The notes under the pieces were generated by a model, which did not search any database, was not told the DNA's origin, and saw nothing but the letters and a program-made list of their open reading frames with translations. A stretch of DNA of 64,000 nt from JACVRN01 sp963715565 (lineage in GTDB: Bacteria; Acidobacteriota; Blastocatellia; Pyrinomonadales; Pyrinomonadaceae), in contig OY970256.1 of assembly GCA_963715565.1 (NCBI GenBank), positions 4,092,001-4,156,000 on the forward strand, given 5' to 3'. Below are positions 40,982 through 49,414 of the stretch, one piece after another. Position 1 is the first letter of the stretch; the number at the start of each line of letters is the position of its first letter. Both the position numbers and the translations under genes were made by a program.

Positions 40982-42037
40982 ATGAGGCTTAAAGGCAATC
41001 TGGCGGCGGACGGGGCGCTCGTGTTGACGACGCTCATCTGGGGCTCGACCTTTGTCGTCGCCAAGGACATCCTTGAGCACTGGCCTCCAATCGCTTATAT
41101 CACGTTGCGCTTTGTGTTGGCTGCGCTCGCGCTCGTCGCTCTGTTTCCAAAGCAGACCGTTCGTGCGCGCAAGTTTGAATGGAAGGCGGGAGCGACGCTC
41201 GGGCTGCTGATGGGCGGAGGCTTCGCGCTTCAGGCCGTCGGGCAGGTCTACACGACGCCTTCGAAATCCGCGTTCGTGACCGGGCTGACCACACCGCTCG
41301 TGCCCTTTGTCGCGCTGCTTATACTGCGCGTGCGCCCGAATCTGGAAAACATGATTGGCGTCACGCTCGCTTCCATCGGCGGCCTCTTGATACTCGCGCC
41401 GGAGGGAGACGCCGCGATGAACACGGGCGACCTTCTGACCTTGTGCGCGACGACGCTCTTTGCCGCGCACATCACGCTCATGAGCGCTTACGCGCGCGAA
41501 GTCGATGTTAGACAGTTGACCGTCTTGCAGATAACTTCTGCGGCCATGCTGTTCGTCGTCGTCTGGCTCATTTTCCGCGCGTGCGCGCTCCTGTTTGAGC
41601 CGAACCGCTTGCCCAATTTTGTCGCGCGCGAAGCACAGCCTCTCGTGTGGGACGAGCGCGTCGTGGGGCAACTGGTTTTTCTGGCAATCGTGGCAACCGT
41701 TGTTACCTTTCTCTTGTGGACGTGGGGACAAGCGCGTGTGTCGGCCACGCACGCGGCCATCATCTTTAGCCTTGAGCCTGTCTTCGCCACGCTCTTTGCC
41801 GTCGCCGTGCGCGGCGCGGGCGAGTGGATGGGACGGCGCGCCAACCTGGGCGCGGCGCTTATCCTCGCGGGCGTCATCATCTCGGAAATACGTCTCGGGC
41901 GCGGACGCCGCGCTCGCGGCGCACCTGAAGAGACAGAGGAAGACGTCAGCATAGACGAAGAGATGGAAGAAGGGATGAGGGATGAGGGCGGCAGCGATGA
42001 AGTAAGAAAAGGCAGAAGTCAGAATGCAGAATGGTGA
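40982..42037 (+). CDS. EamA-family (drug/metabolite) transporter
   Basis: A 351-residue inner-membrane protein with ten predicted helices in two EamA repeats (first ALVLTTLIWGSTFVVAKD, second near ATVVTFLLWTWGQARVSATHAAIIFSLEPVFATLFA). It probably exports a metabolite or amino acid. The start is ATG 40982 after the GTGACAA hairpin. The last 25 or so residues (EEGMRDEGGSDEVRKGRS) are encoded by a GGGATGA-word repeat, which therefore extends the coding sequence instead of ending it. The substrate is unknown. Confidence 0.9.
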   Translation: MRLKGNLAADGALVLTTLIWGSTFVVAKDILEHWPPIAYITLRFVLAALALVALFPKQTVRARKFEWKAGATLGLLMGGGFALQAVGQVYTTPSKSAFVTGLTTPLVPFVALLILRVRPNLENMIGVTLASIGGLLILAPEGDAAMNTGDLLTLCATTLFAAHITLMSAYAREVDVRQLTVLQITSAAMLFVVVWLIFRACALLFEPNRLPNFVAREAQPLVWDERVVGQLVFLAIVATVVTFLLWTWGQARVSATHAAIIFSLEPVFATLFAVAVRGAGEWMGRRANLGAALILAGVIISEIRLGRGRRARGAPEETEEDVSIDEEMEEGMRDEGGSDEVRKGRSQNAEW

Positions 42038-42113
42038 ATGAATAGCTATACGGTTTTTCATTTCGCCTTCTTCTTCGGTTTTCATCGCTGCCGCCCTCAT
42101 CCCTTATCCCTTT
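41970..42113. repeat. GGGATGA word palindrome overlapping a coding end
   Basis: Left arm (41970-42001): GGGATGA, GGGATGA, GGGCGGC, AGCGATGA. Right arm (42081-42112) is nearly its exact complement. The left arm is within the EamA gene. Partly unpaired words of the GAATGCAGAATG type lie between. Confidence 0.88.
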
Positions 42114-42252
42114 CTCTTTGCGGTTTCTTTCGTTATACTTGACCCCTTCTCTCCTGTGCGATTGCTTTTGGACAATGTGGCCGCACGGGGCATTGGCAAT
42201 GCCGGTTGTGGGTTGCCGAGTCTTGGGTGTTTTTTTAAGAGGTAGAGGTTTT

Positions 42253-43839
42253 ATGCAAGAGCTTCACAAAGATCAAATGAGTTCGACTGAGCGTCTGATG
42301 TTGCGTCGGCTGCGAGTCTGGATCGTGGCGCTGGCCGTGGCCTGTGTGCTGGCCGGAATGGGCATCGGAGCTATCCTTTCAGGACGCTCGGCCATTGCCC
42401 AGAACGAGGCGCAGATTGCGCGAGCCCCAGAAGCTCTCTCCGCTTCCTTTGCGGAGATAGCCAAGCGCGTAGAGCCTGCCGTCGTCAACATAGACACGAA
42501 GACGGCTGTGCCGGAGATTGCCGAATCGGACGAAGACGACAAGGACAGCCAGTCGCTGGACCGCTCGCTGCTTGACATGCTGCGTCGCCAGCGTCGGCCC
42601 ACGCGCGGCGTCGGCTCGGGTTTTATCGTAGACCCTAAGGGCTACATCCTGACTAACCAACACGTCGTGCAGGGCGCAACGCGCATCAGCGTCCGCCTGC
42701 AATCGGGCGAGCAGTACATAGGTCGCGTCGTCGGCGTTGACGAAGAGACGGACCTCGCGATTTTGAAGGTCGAGCCCGGCTCGAAAGACCTACCGACTTT
42801 GAAGCTCGGAGATTCCAACACGGTGGAAGTCGGCGATTGGGTGCTGGCAATCGGCTCGCCCTTCGGCCTGGACCAGACCGTGACGGCAGGCATCATCTCC
42901 AAAAAGGAACGCCAGCCCTATCCCGGCGCAAACTTCCAGCAGTTCATACAAACGGACGCGGCGATTAATCGCGGAAACTCGGGCGGCCCGCTCGTCAACA
43001 TGCGCGGCGAAGTCATAGGCATCAACTCGCAGATTGCCACTTCGACCGGCGACTACAACGGCATCGGCTTTGCCCTTCCCTCGAATGAAGCGTCTTTCGT
43101 CTACAAACAGATTACCAGTATCGGCAAAGTCCGGCGCGGTTATCTAGGCATCCTGCTCGATTCAGTTCAGGCGGAGTACGCGCGCGTTTACGGTTTGGCG
43201 GAAGCCAAGGGCGTGATTGTGACGGACGTGCGCGATGCGCAAGGCCCTGCGGCGAAAGCTGGCATCCTTGCCAATGACATCATCACGGAGTTCAACGGCC
43301 AGCAGGTCTCGAACGCGCAGGATTTAATCAACAAGGTCGCGGCCACGCCCGTCGGGCAGACCGTTTCGATTACGCTCCTGCGCGACACGGGCGGCAAGCA
43401 GTTAGAGCGCCGCACCGTCTCGGTCGTCATAGGCGAGCGCCCGCGCGCGCTTGCGCCAGCCGACTCGGACGACGCGCCCACTACGACTCCGACCACCAAG
43501 GGCAAAGAAGCGACCGGCCTGCGCCTTGGCGTGACGCTTCAGGAATTGACGACGGAAACCAGCGCGGAATTGAACCTGAGCGGCGTGCGCGGTCTCTTAA
43601 TCAAGGAGATTGATCCGAACGGGATTATCGCGGACGTTCGCCTTCCGGGCGGCGCGCCCGCGCTCGGGCAGGGCGACGTGATTTTGAGAATCAACCGCGT
43701 GCCCGTCGCATCCTTGGCAGAATTTCAGCGCGTCGTCGCAGGGCTCAAGTCCGGCGACGCCGTAGTCTTAAACGTCGCACGCTACAACCGCGACCTGGAC
43801 CGCGTCGTCCAGCGCGTCGTGCAATTCACGTATCAATAG
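42253..43839 (+). CDS. HtrA/DegP-type S1C serine protease with two PDZ domains
   Basis: A 528-residue envelope protease. A membrane anchor (VWIVALAVACVLAGMGIGAIL) precedes the trypsin-like domain with triad His137 (TNQHVV), Asp167 (ETDLAILK) and Ser243 (GNSGGPL). Two PDZ domains follow, at about 300-390 (RGYLGILLDSVQ... GILANDIITEFNGQ) and about 420-520 (ATGLRLGVTLQEL). A Thr/Pro linker separates them. It degrades or refolds damaged periplasmic proteins. ATG 42253 has AGAGG upstream; a longer frame is less likely. A CGTAAAT palindrome follows the stop. Confidence 0.95.
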   Translation: MQELHKDQMSSTERLMLRRLRVWIVALAVACVLAGMGIGAILSGRSAIAQNEAQIARAPEALSASFAEIAKRVEPAVVNIDTKTAVPEIAESDEDDKDSQSLDRSLLDMLRRQRRPTRGVGSGFIVDPKGYILTNQHVVQGATRISVRLQSGEQYIGRVVGVDEETDLAILKVEPGSKDLPTLKLGDSNTVEVGDWVLAIGSPFGLDQTVTAGIISKKERQPYPGANFQQFIQTDAAINRGNSGGPLVNMRGEVIGINSQIATSTGDYNGIGFALPSNEASFVYKQITSIGKVRRGYLGILLDSVQAEYARVYGLAEAKGVIVTDVRDAQGPAAKAGILANDIITEFNGQQVSNAQDLINKVAATPVGQTVSITLLRDTGGKQLERRTVSVVIGERPRALAPADSDDAPTTTPTTKGKEATGLRLGVTLQELTTETSAELNLSGVRGLLIKEIDPNGIIADVRLPGGAPALGQGDVILRINRVPVASLAEFQRVVAGLKSGDAVVLNVARYNRDLDRVVQRVVQFTYQ

Positions 43840-43842
43840 GAA

Positions 43843-43916
43843 CGTAAATCGTAAATCGTGAATCGTAAATGGTGAAAGCCGTTCTACGATTCACGATTTA
43901 CGATTTACTATTTACG
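43843..43916. repeat. CGTAAAT word palindrome
   Basis: Left words: CGTAAAT, CGTAAAT, CGTGAAT, CGTAAAT, GGTGAAA. The right arm complements to CGTAAAT, AGTAAAT, CGTAAAT, CGTGAAT, CG, shifted by one word. It fills the gap from the protease stop (43839) to the next ATG (43922). A sister element is at 55131-55206. Confidence 0.92.
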
Positions 43917-43921
43917 AATCA

Positions 43922-45496
43922 ATGGCTCAAGCGAAAAAGGCTCTTAGCAAGAACAATCGAAAGCGGCAGGCTGGTGCAAGCGCCAGCCCGCGCACCACCA
44001 CCAAAACTTACCACAACTACATAGGGGGCGAGTGGGTTCCTTCCTCTTCGGGCGAGACGTTCGAGAATCTTAATCCGGCTGACACGCGCGACGTCGTGGG
44101 CCGCTTTCCGCTTTCCAACGCAGAGGATGTCAATCGTGCTGTAGAGGCTGCGCGCTCGGCCTTTGACGGCTGGCGGCGAACGCCTGCGCCGCGCCGCGCC
44201 GAAATTCTCTTTCGCTTAGGCGAAATTCTTATACGCCACAAAGAGCGTTACAGCCTCGACATGACGCGCGAGATGGGCAAGGTCTTGAAGGAGGCGGGCG
44301 GCGATGTGCAGGAAGCAATTGACTGTACCTATTACACTGCGGGCGAGGGCCGTCGCCTTCACGGCTACACCACTCCGGCGGAGATGCCCGACAAGTTTGC
44401 CATGTGCGTGCGCCAGCCCGTCGGATTGTGCGGTCTAATTACGCCGTGGAATTTCCCTATGGCGATTCCTTCATGGAAGCTCATCCCGGCGCTCATCTGC
44501 GGTAACACGGTCGTCATCAAGCCTGCGGAAGACACGCCGCTCTCGACCTACAATCTGGTCAAAGCTTGCGAAGAGGCTGGCGTTCCCGCAGGCGTCGTCA
44601 ACATGGTGACGGGCTTCGGAGAGCCTGCGGGCGTAAGCATCACGAATCATCCTGCTTTGCGTCTTATCTCTTTCACGGGCTCTACAGAAACTGGCCGCCA
44701 CGTCGCCATAGCCTGCGCCGAACGCAACGCCATCTGCTCGCTGGAGATGGGCGGGAAAAATGCCATCATCGTCATGGAAGACGCCGACATAGACCTCGCT
44801 ATTGAGGGCGCTATCTGGGGAGCTTTCGGCACATCGGGTCAACGCTGTACGGCCTCTTCGCGTCTCATCGTTCACAAAAAAGTCTACAAGCAGTTTACGA
44901 AAAAGCTGGTTGAAGCCGCTCGTCGTTTGCGAGTCGGCAACGGCGCTGATCCGAAGGTAGACATGGGGCCTGTGATTAACGCGGACGCTGTGCACAAGAT
45001 AATGAGCTACATCGAAATCGGCGAGCGCGAGGACGGAGCGAAATTAGCTTGCGGCGGCAAACGTTTGAAGGGCAGCAACTACGACCACGGCTATTTCATA
45101 GAGCCGACCGTGTTCACGGATGTCGCGCCCGGCATGCGTGTTGCGCAGGAAGAGATTTTCGGCCCGGTCACGTCCGTCATTCCGACAAATTCTCTGGAAG
45201 AAGCCGTGGAGATTGCCAACGGCGTGCGCTACGGATTGTCTGCAGCGATTTACACTGCGGACGTCAACCGCGCGTTTCACGCCATGAACGAAACCTACAC
45301 GGGCATCTTCTACATCAACGCTTCGACCATCGGCGCGGAAGTGCATCTGCCCTTCGGCGGCACCAAAGCCACGGGCAACGGCCACCGCGAAGCGGGCACG
45401 CAGGTTTTGGACATCTTCTCCGAGTGGAAATCCGTCTATGTTGACTACAGCGGCAAGCTTCAACGAGCACAGATTGATTCAATCGAGCCGCAGTAA
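43922..45496 (+). CDS. NAD-dependent aldehyde dehydrogenase
   Basis: A 524-residue ALDH-superfamily enzyme with about 25 extra N-terminal basic residues. Motifs are GLITPWNFPMAIPSWK, VIKPAEDTPLS, FTGSTETGR, the general base Glu in LEMGGKNA, the nucleophile Cys309 in GTSGQRCTASSR, and EEIFGPV. The C-terminus GGTKATGNGHREAGTQ resembles the semialdehyde-oxidising branch. It sits directly before alanine dehydrogenase and may act in amino-acid degradation; the substrate is inferred. Its ATG lies 5 nt after a strong hairpin, with no ribosome site visible. Confidence 0.94.
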   Translation: MAQAKKALSKNNRKRQAGASASPRTTTKTYHNYIGGEWVPSSSGETFENLNPADTRDVVGRFPLSNAEDVNRAVEAARSAFDGWRRTPAPRRAEILFRLGEILIRHKERYSLDMTREMGKVLKEAGGDVQEAIDCTYYTAGEGRRLHGYTTPAEMPDKFAMCVRQPVGLCGLITPWNFPMAIPSWKLIPALICGNTVVIKPAEDTPLSTYNLVKACEEAGVPAGVVNMVTGFGEPAGVSITNHPALRLISFTGSTETGRHVAIACAERNAICSLEMGGKNAIIVMEDADIDLAIEGAIWGAFGTSGQRCTASSRLIVHKKVYKQFTKKLVEAARRLRVGNGADPKVDMGPVINADAVHKIMSYIEIGEREDGAKLACGGKRLKGSNYDHGYFIEPTVFTDVAPGMRVAQEEIFGPVTSVIPTNSLEEAVEIANGVRYGLSAAIYTADVNRAFHAMNETYTGIFYINASTIGAEVHLPFGGTKATGNGHREAGTQVLDIFSEWKSVYVDYSGKLQRAQIDSIEPQ

Positions 45497-45501
45497 GACA
45501 G

Positions 45502-45531
45502 AGGCTAGAGGTCAGTTGAGACTTCTAGCCT
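45502..45531. terminator. Imperfect hairpin after the aldehyde dehydrogenase
   Basis: AGGCTAGAGG and CTTCTAGCCT form an 8-bp stem with further partial pairing. The words resemble the AGAGGTC family, in a short version. No T-tract follows, so termination is uncertain. Confidence 0.45.
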
Positions 45532-45578
45532 TTGAAGCTTTATCAAGTGTTCAAATTTGAGATGGGAGAACGCGAACA

Positions 45579-46727
45579 GTGATCGTCGGACTGCCAAAGG
45601 AAATCAAAGATAACGAGTATCGAGTTGGTCTTACACCGGCTGGTGTGCGCGCGCTGATGGACGCGGGCCACAAGGTTGTGGTCGAGCGCAACGCGGGCGA
45701 GGGCTCAGGTTTCGAGAATGAGTTGTACGAGCGGGCCGGGGCGCAGATTCTCGAAACGGCTGACGACGTGTGGGCTCAGGGCGACATGATCGTCAAGGTC
45801 AAAGAGCCGATCAAGCCCGAATACTCGCGCATGCGCGAGGGACAGATGCTTTTCACCTACCTGCATCTTGCGCCCGACCGCGAGCTGACTAAACAACTTC
45901 TGGAACGCAAAGTCACAGGCATTGCCTACGAGACCATCACGGACAATAAAGGAACGCTCCCGCTTCTCACCCCTATGTCTGAAGTCGCGGGACGCATGGC
46001 CGTGCAGGTCGGTTCGCATTACTTAGAGAAGATGAGCGGAGGCCGTGGCATTCTCTTGGGCGGTGTGCCGGGTGTGCCCGCCGCGCGCGTGGTCATTATC
46101 GGCGGAGGTGTTGTCGGCACAAACGCCGCCAAGATTGCCGTCGGCATGGGCGCGCACGTCACCATCATTGACAAGAACCTTGACCGCCTGCGCGAGCTGG
46201 ACGACATCTTTCTCTCGAAGATTTCCACGCTGGCATCCAGCGCCTACATGATTCACGACGCCATACAACTGGCCGACCTGATTATCGGAGCGGTGCTCGT
46301 TCCGGGCGCGGCTGCTCCGCGTCTCGTCACGCGCAACATGCTCAAGGACGTGCCGAACGGCGCGGTCATCGTAGACGTCGCCGTGGATCAGGGCGGCTGC
46401 ATAGAGACGACGCATCCGACGACACATTCCGACCCGACCTATTATGTCGAAGGTGTGCTGCATTACTGCGTCGCCAACATGCCGGGCGCTGTGCCGCGCA
46501 CTTCGACCTTCGCTTTGACAAACGCGACGCTGCCCTATGCGCTCAGGCTGGCGAATCGCGGATTTTTGGACGCTATCAAAAGCGACCCCGGCTTGAAAGA
46601 GGGCGTCAATACCTACGCCGGGCATTGCACCTACGAGGCTGTGGCGGTTGATCAGGGACTCGAATATACGCCGATTGACCAGCTCATAGAGTCTGCCTCG
46701 TCCACAGCCACGACGCGTAATAAGTAA
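45579..46727 (+). CDS. ald: Alanine dehydrogenase
   Basis: A 382-residue NAD-dependent alanine dehydrogenase, converting alanine to pyruvate and ammonia. The N-terminus is the family signature IVGLPKEIKDNEYRVGLTP, followed by VKVKEPIKPEY and FTYLHLAPD (substrate His). The Rossmann motif is VVIIGGGVVGTNAAKIAVGMGA, and DVAVDQGGC lies in the C-terminal part. GTG 45579 has GGGAGA upstream. It follows the aldehyde dehydrogenase by about 80 nt. Confidence 0.97.
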   Translation: MIVGLPKEIKDNEYRVGLTPAGVRALMDAGHKVVVERNAGEGSGFENELYERAGAQILETADDVWAQGDMIVKVKEPIKPEYSRMREGQMLFTYLHLAPDRELTKQLLERKVTGIAYETITDNKGTLPLLTPMSEVAGRMAVQVGSHYLEKMSGGRGILLGGVPGVPAARVVIIGGGVVGTNAAKIAVGMGAHVTIIDKNLDRLRELDDIFLSKISTLASSAYMIHDAIQLADLIIGAVLVPGAAAPRLVTRNMLKDVPNGAVIVDVAVDQGGCIETTHPTTHSDPTYYVEGVLHYCVANMPGAVPRTSTFALTNATLPYALRLANRGFLDAIKSDPGLKEGVNTYAGHCTYEAVAVDQGLEYTPIDQLIESASSTATTRNK

Positions 46728-46834
46728 GCCGAATCATTTCAGTAGAAACAAAAAGAGGCTGCCTTCTTAAGTTGAAGAAGGCGGCCTCCTCGCTTTTCGC
46801 TCGGGGAGTGGAGCGAAATCTTTTGGTTAAAGCC

Positions 46835-47284
46835 TCAAGCTGCTTTGAGCAGCAGGCGTGCAAGGCAACCCGTGAGTTCTTCCGGGCGCACTGGTTTGGA
46901 AAGGTAAACGTCTGCGCGCTCCGCCTCTTCGTGTGCGGAGTCAGCGCGCTCAAGGCCGCTCAACAGTATGACCGGCATGGTTTTGAATTTAGGGTGACGC
47001 CGCAGGAAGCGGCAGAGTTCGTAACCGTTAAGGTGAGGCATGATGGCATCCGTCACCACCGCGTCGAGCGCGTGGGAGAGGGCTGCCTTCATCGCTTCCA
47101 GTCCATCGCCCGCAGAGACGACCGCGTAACCGGCCCTTTGGAGGATGACTTCCAGATAGCGACGAATCGAGCGATCATCTTCGACAAGCAAGACCGTGCC
47201 GCGCGTGGCGCGCGTGTCCAGTGTAGTGGCTGGTGTAAGGGGAGTGTGGCTGTTCGCGTGGAAGTTTTCGTTAGGCGTGATCAT
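46835..47284 (-). CDS. Single-domain response regulator
   Basis: A 149-residue protein: a 28-residue Thr/Pro-rich N-terminus and one receiver domain. Acidic residues are in LVEDDRS, phosphoacceptor Asp79 is in VVTDAIMPHLNGYEL, and YLSKPV carries the conserved Lys. No output domain follows, so it probably acts through protein contacts (CheY/DivK-like). No sensor kinase is adjacent; the hybrid kinase at 23.8 kb is not linked. It is bordered upstream by a region with only a doubtful small gene. Confidence 0.9.
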   Translation of the reverse strand: MITPNENFHANSHTPLTPATTLDTRATRGTVLLVEDDRSIRRYLEVILQRAGYAVVSAGDGLEAMKAALSHALDAVVTDAIMPHLNGYELCRFLRRHPKFKTMPVILLSGLERADSAHEEAERADVYLSKPVRPEELTGCLARLLLKAA

Positions 47285-47290
47285 CAGACT

Positions 47291-47629
47291 TCATTCGACC
47301 TCACTCATCGTGACGACTCTTCGCTGGCCGTCGCCCACTATTTCGCAAGCCGCGTGCCCGAGCGTTTCAAGATGTCTGAAGGAATCATCCGAAGGGCTCG
47401 CGCTGCATCCGCTTCGGCCTGTAAAAGCTTTACTGATAAAGACTTTGCGACGCAACGAAAGCGACTTAGCGGCCAGCTTCAGGCACTGGACGCCGTGCTG
47501 ATGACAGCCGCCGATTCGGTCAAAAAGTCTGTCAGGAGAGGTCAATTTGAAAACCGTTTCGGTCAAACTGCACCGCAACGCTCCAAACTCAACAAAGAGG
47601 AGCGAGTCTGTTATACTCGGTAATTTCAC
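47291..47629 (-). CDS. Doubtful small open frame upstream of the response regulator
   Basis: A 112-codon frame ending 6 nt before the regulator start. The product (for example DRLFDRIGGCHQHGVQ and HAACEIVGDGQRRVVTM) matches no family I know. A plus-strand frame overlaps it and also looks unconvincing. The true start could be an internal TTG or GTG. I include it only because the 47285-47679 interval has no other candidate; it may well be non-coding. Confidence 0.25.
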   Translation of the reverse strand: MKLPSITDSLLFVEFGALRCSLTETVFKLTSPDRLFDRIGGCHQHGVQCLKLAAKSLSLRRKVFISKAFTGRSGCSASPSDDSFRHLETLGHAACEIVGDGQRRVVTMSEVE

Positions 47630-47679
47630 CGGCAGGCCGCTCGTGCGGCGATAGATGATAGGGAGTATGAAGTTTCAAG

Positions 47680-49014
47680 ATGTATGAGTTTGCTGTAACT
47701 CCGGCGGTCACGCAGTTGCGCCGTCGCGGAGTGGAAATCACGGAAGTCACACCCGACAGTCTGGCCTCGGAGCTTGAGCTTGAGGCTGGCGACCGTGTGA
47801 TCAAAGTCAACGGGCGAGCGGTCCGCGACTACCTGGATTTTCGTTTTCAGACGGGCGGCGAGACAGAGCTTCTGATGGAAGTCCGTAAGCGCAACGGCGA
47901 GCACTGGGAGCTGGAAATCGAGCGCGACGAGGGCGAAGACTTCGGCCTCGGGTTCGAGCAGATTGTGCCGCGCCAGTGCGCTAACGAATGCATCTTCTGC
48001 TTTTGCAAAGGCAATCCGGAAACGGCGCGTCCCTCTCTCTTTGTGCGCGACGAAGATATACGGCTCTCTTTTCTCTACGGCAACTACACCACGCTCACTT
48101 CCATCACGGACGACGAGATGCGGCGCGTCATAGAACAGCGTTTGACGCCGCAGTATGTCTCCGTTCACGCGACCGATTTGGAGGTGCGTGCGCGCCTGCT
48201 CGGCGTGGACCGTAAACGCGCGGACATCTCCGGCAAGATGCGGCAGCTTCTTGACGCAGGGATAGAGATTCACGCGCAGGTGGTGCTCTGCCCAAGCATC
48301 AACGACCGGGATGTGCTTGAGCGCACCGTGCGTGATCTGGCCGCAGAGTTCCCGCGCATTAAGAGCGTCGCGATTGTGCCCCTGGGCCTGACGCGCTACA
48401 ACACCGACCCGCAGCTAGTGCCCGTGACGCCAGAGTTTTGTCTGGACACGATTCGCAGACTAAAACCATTACAACGAGAGCTGCGCGAGCGATTGGGCAC
48501 GACCTTCGCTTTTCTGGGCGACGAGATTTACCTGCGCGCAGGGCTCTCTGTTCCCGCTCGCAAGCATTACGGCGATTACCCGCAGATAGAAGACGGCATC
48601 GGCATGGTGCGCTCCTTTCGTAATGATTTCGAAGCGCTCTGGCGTCGGCTTGAACGACGCGGTGTGGAGATTAAGCGAGCGTCGGCCACCGTCATGACAG
48701 GGACGCTCTTTGCGCCCGTCTTAAAGGAGATGCTTGAGCGTGTGAACGCGCGCTTCGGCACACAGCTTCGGGTCGTCGGCGTCGAGAATCATTATTTCGG
48801 CGGCGATGTTTCCGTCGCGGGACTTCTGACGGGCGGCGACTTTGTGGCGGCGCGTGATTCCGTTCGCGGAGACTCGGTTATTATCCCGTCGGCCTCGCTC
48901 AAATCGGACGAGATGATTATGCTCGACGGCATGCGTCTGGAGGAGCTAGAGCAAAAGCTTGGTCTGCCGGTGCGCCCGCTCGACTTCGCTTCCTTCGCAG
49001 AGATGCTCAACTAG
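47680..49014 (+). CDS. DUF512-family radical-SAM-like protein with N-terminal PDZ
   Basis: A 444-residue protein. Residues 18-55 form a PDZ-like element (VEITEVTPDSLASELELEAGDRVIKVNG region). A cysteine motif C100-x3-C104-x2-C107 (CANECIFC) is the radical-SAM cluster signature, with an extra Cys109. The DUF512 domain covers about 230-440. Family members are cytoplasmic enzymes of unknown reaction, conserved in many anaerobic and phototrophic bacteria. No partner gene is adjacent. The AGAGGTC/family A composite repeat begins 3 nt after the stop. Confidence 0.9.
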   Translation: MYEFAVTPAVTQLRRRGVEITEVTPDSLASELELEAGDRVIKVNGRAVRDYLDFRFQTGGETELLMEVRKRNGEHWELEIERDEGEDFGLGFEQIVPRQCANECIFCFCKGNPETARPSLFVRDEDIRLSFLYGNYTTLTSITDDEMRRVIEQRLTPQYVSVHATDLEVRARLLGVDRKRADISGKMRQLLDAGIEIHAQVVLCPSINDRDVLERTVRDLAAEFPRIKSVAIVPLGLTRYNTDPQLVPVTPEFCLDTIRRLKPLQRELRERLGTTFAFLGDEIYLRAGLSVPARKHYGDYPQIEDGIGMVRSFRNDFEALWRRLERRGVEIKRASATVMTGTLFAPVLKEMLERVNARFGTQLRVVGVENHYFGGDVSVAGLLTGGDFVAARDSVRGDSVIIPSASLKSDEMIMLDGMRLEELEQKLGLPVRPLDFASFAEMLN

Positions 49015-49017
49015 AAA

Positions 49018-49308
49018 AAGAGGTCAGAGGTCAGAGGTTAGAGGTTAGTAAGAGAAAGACATTCCGATAGATGCATAAACATGATTCTTAGCTCCGTGAG
49101 GAGCGAAATGTTTATAGCCAATCGAAGCAAGATAAAAATCAAGCTCCGTAGGAGCGTCATGTTCATCATCCATGACATGCCGCTCCTACGGAGCTTGATT
49201 CTCTTAATCCTTCGTTAACTATAAACATCTCGCTCCTGACGGAGCTGCATTTCGATGATGTCAAAGCCACGTTTTTAACTGACCTCTAACCTCTAACCAC
49301 TGACCTCT
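49018..49308. repeat. AGAGGTC word arms enclosing a family A element
   Basis: Left (49018-49050): AGAGGTC, AGAGGTC, AGAGGTT, AGAGGTT, AGTAAG. The right (49278-49308) complements to AGAGGTC, AGTGGTT, AGAGGTT, AGAGGTC, AGT. Family A copy 49090-49246 lies within. This repeats the arrangement at 26241-26518. Nothing else is evident in the 49015-49414 gap. Confidence 0.88.
49090..49246. repeat. Family A palindromic element
   Basis: Heads GCTCCGTGAGGAGC and GCTCCTGACGGAGC, with ATGTTTATAG and CTATAAACAT. The inner arms contain GCTCCGTAGGAGCGTCATGT and ACATGCCGCTCCTACGGAGC; here one arm has GTCATG opposite CATGCC, a single uncompensated mismatch. It may be a copy partway between two variants. Confidence 0.93.
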
Positions 49309-49414
49309 GCTTTAAGCGACCCGGCTTCGCTATGGTAGAATTCCGTCTCGCCCCGATGAAAAAGGGATGCGCGCTCTACAGACTCGACGGGAATTACAGC
49401 CTTTACAAACTGTG

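Noticed and set aside
40964..42100. 378-codon minus-strand frame
   Set aside because: It is antisense to the EamA transporter and runs through two word palindromes.
42118..42252. Upstream extension of the HtrA gene
   Set aside because: The ATG at 42253 has a purine-rich site before it and the extension carries no family sequence.
46772..47623. 283-codon plus-strand frame
   Set aside because: It is opposite the response regulator, whose receiver motifs are clear; no recognisable domain in this frame.
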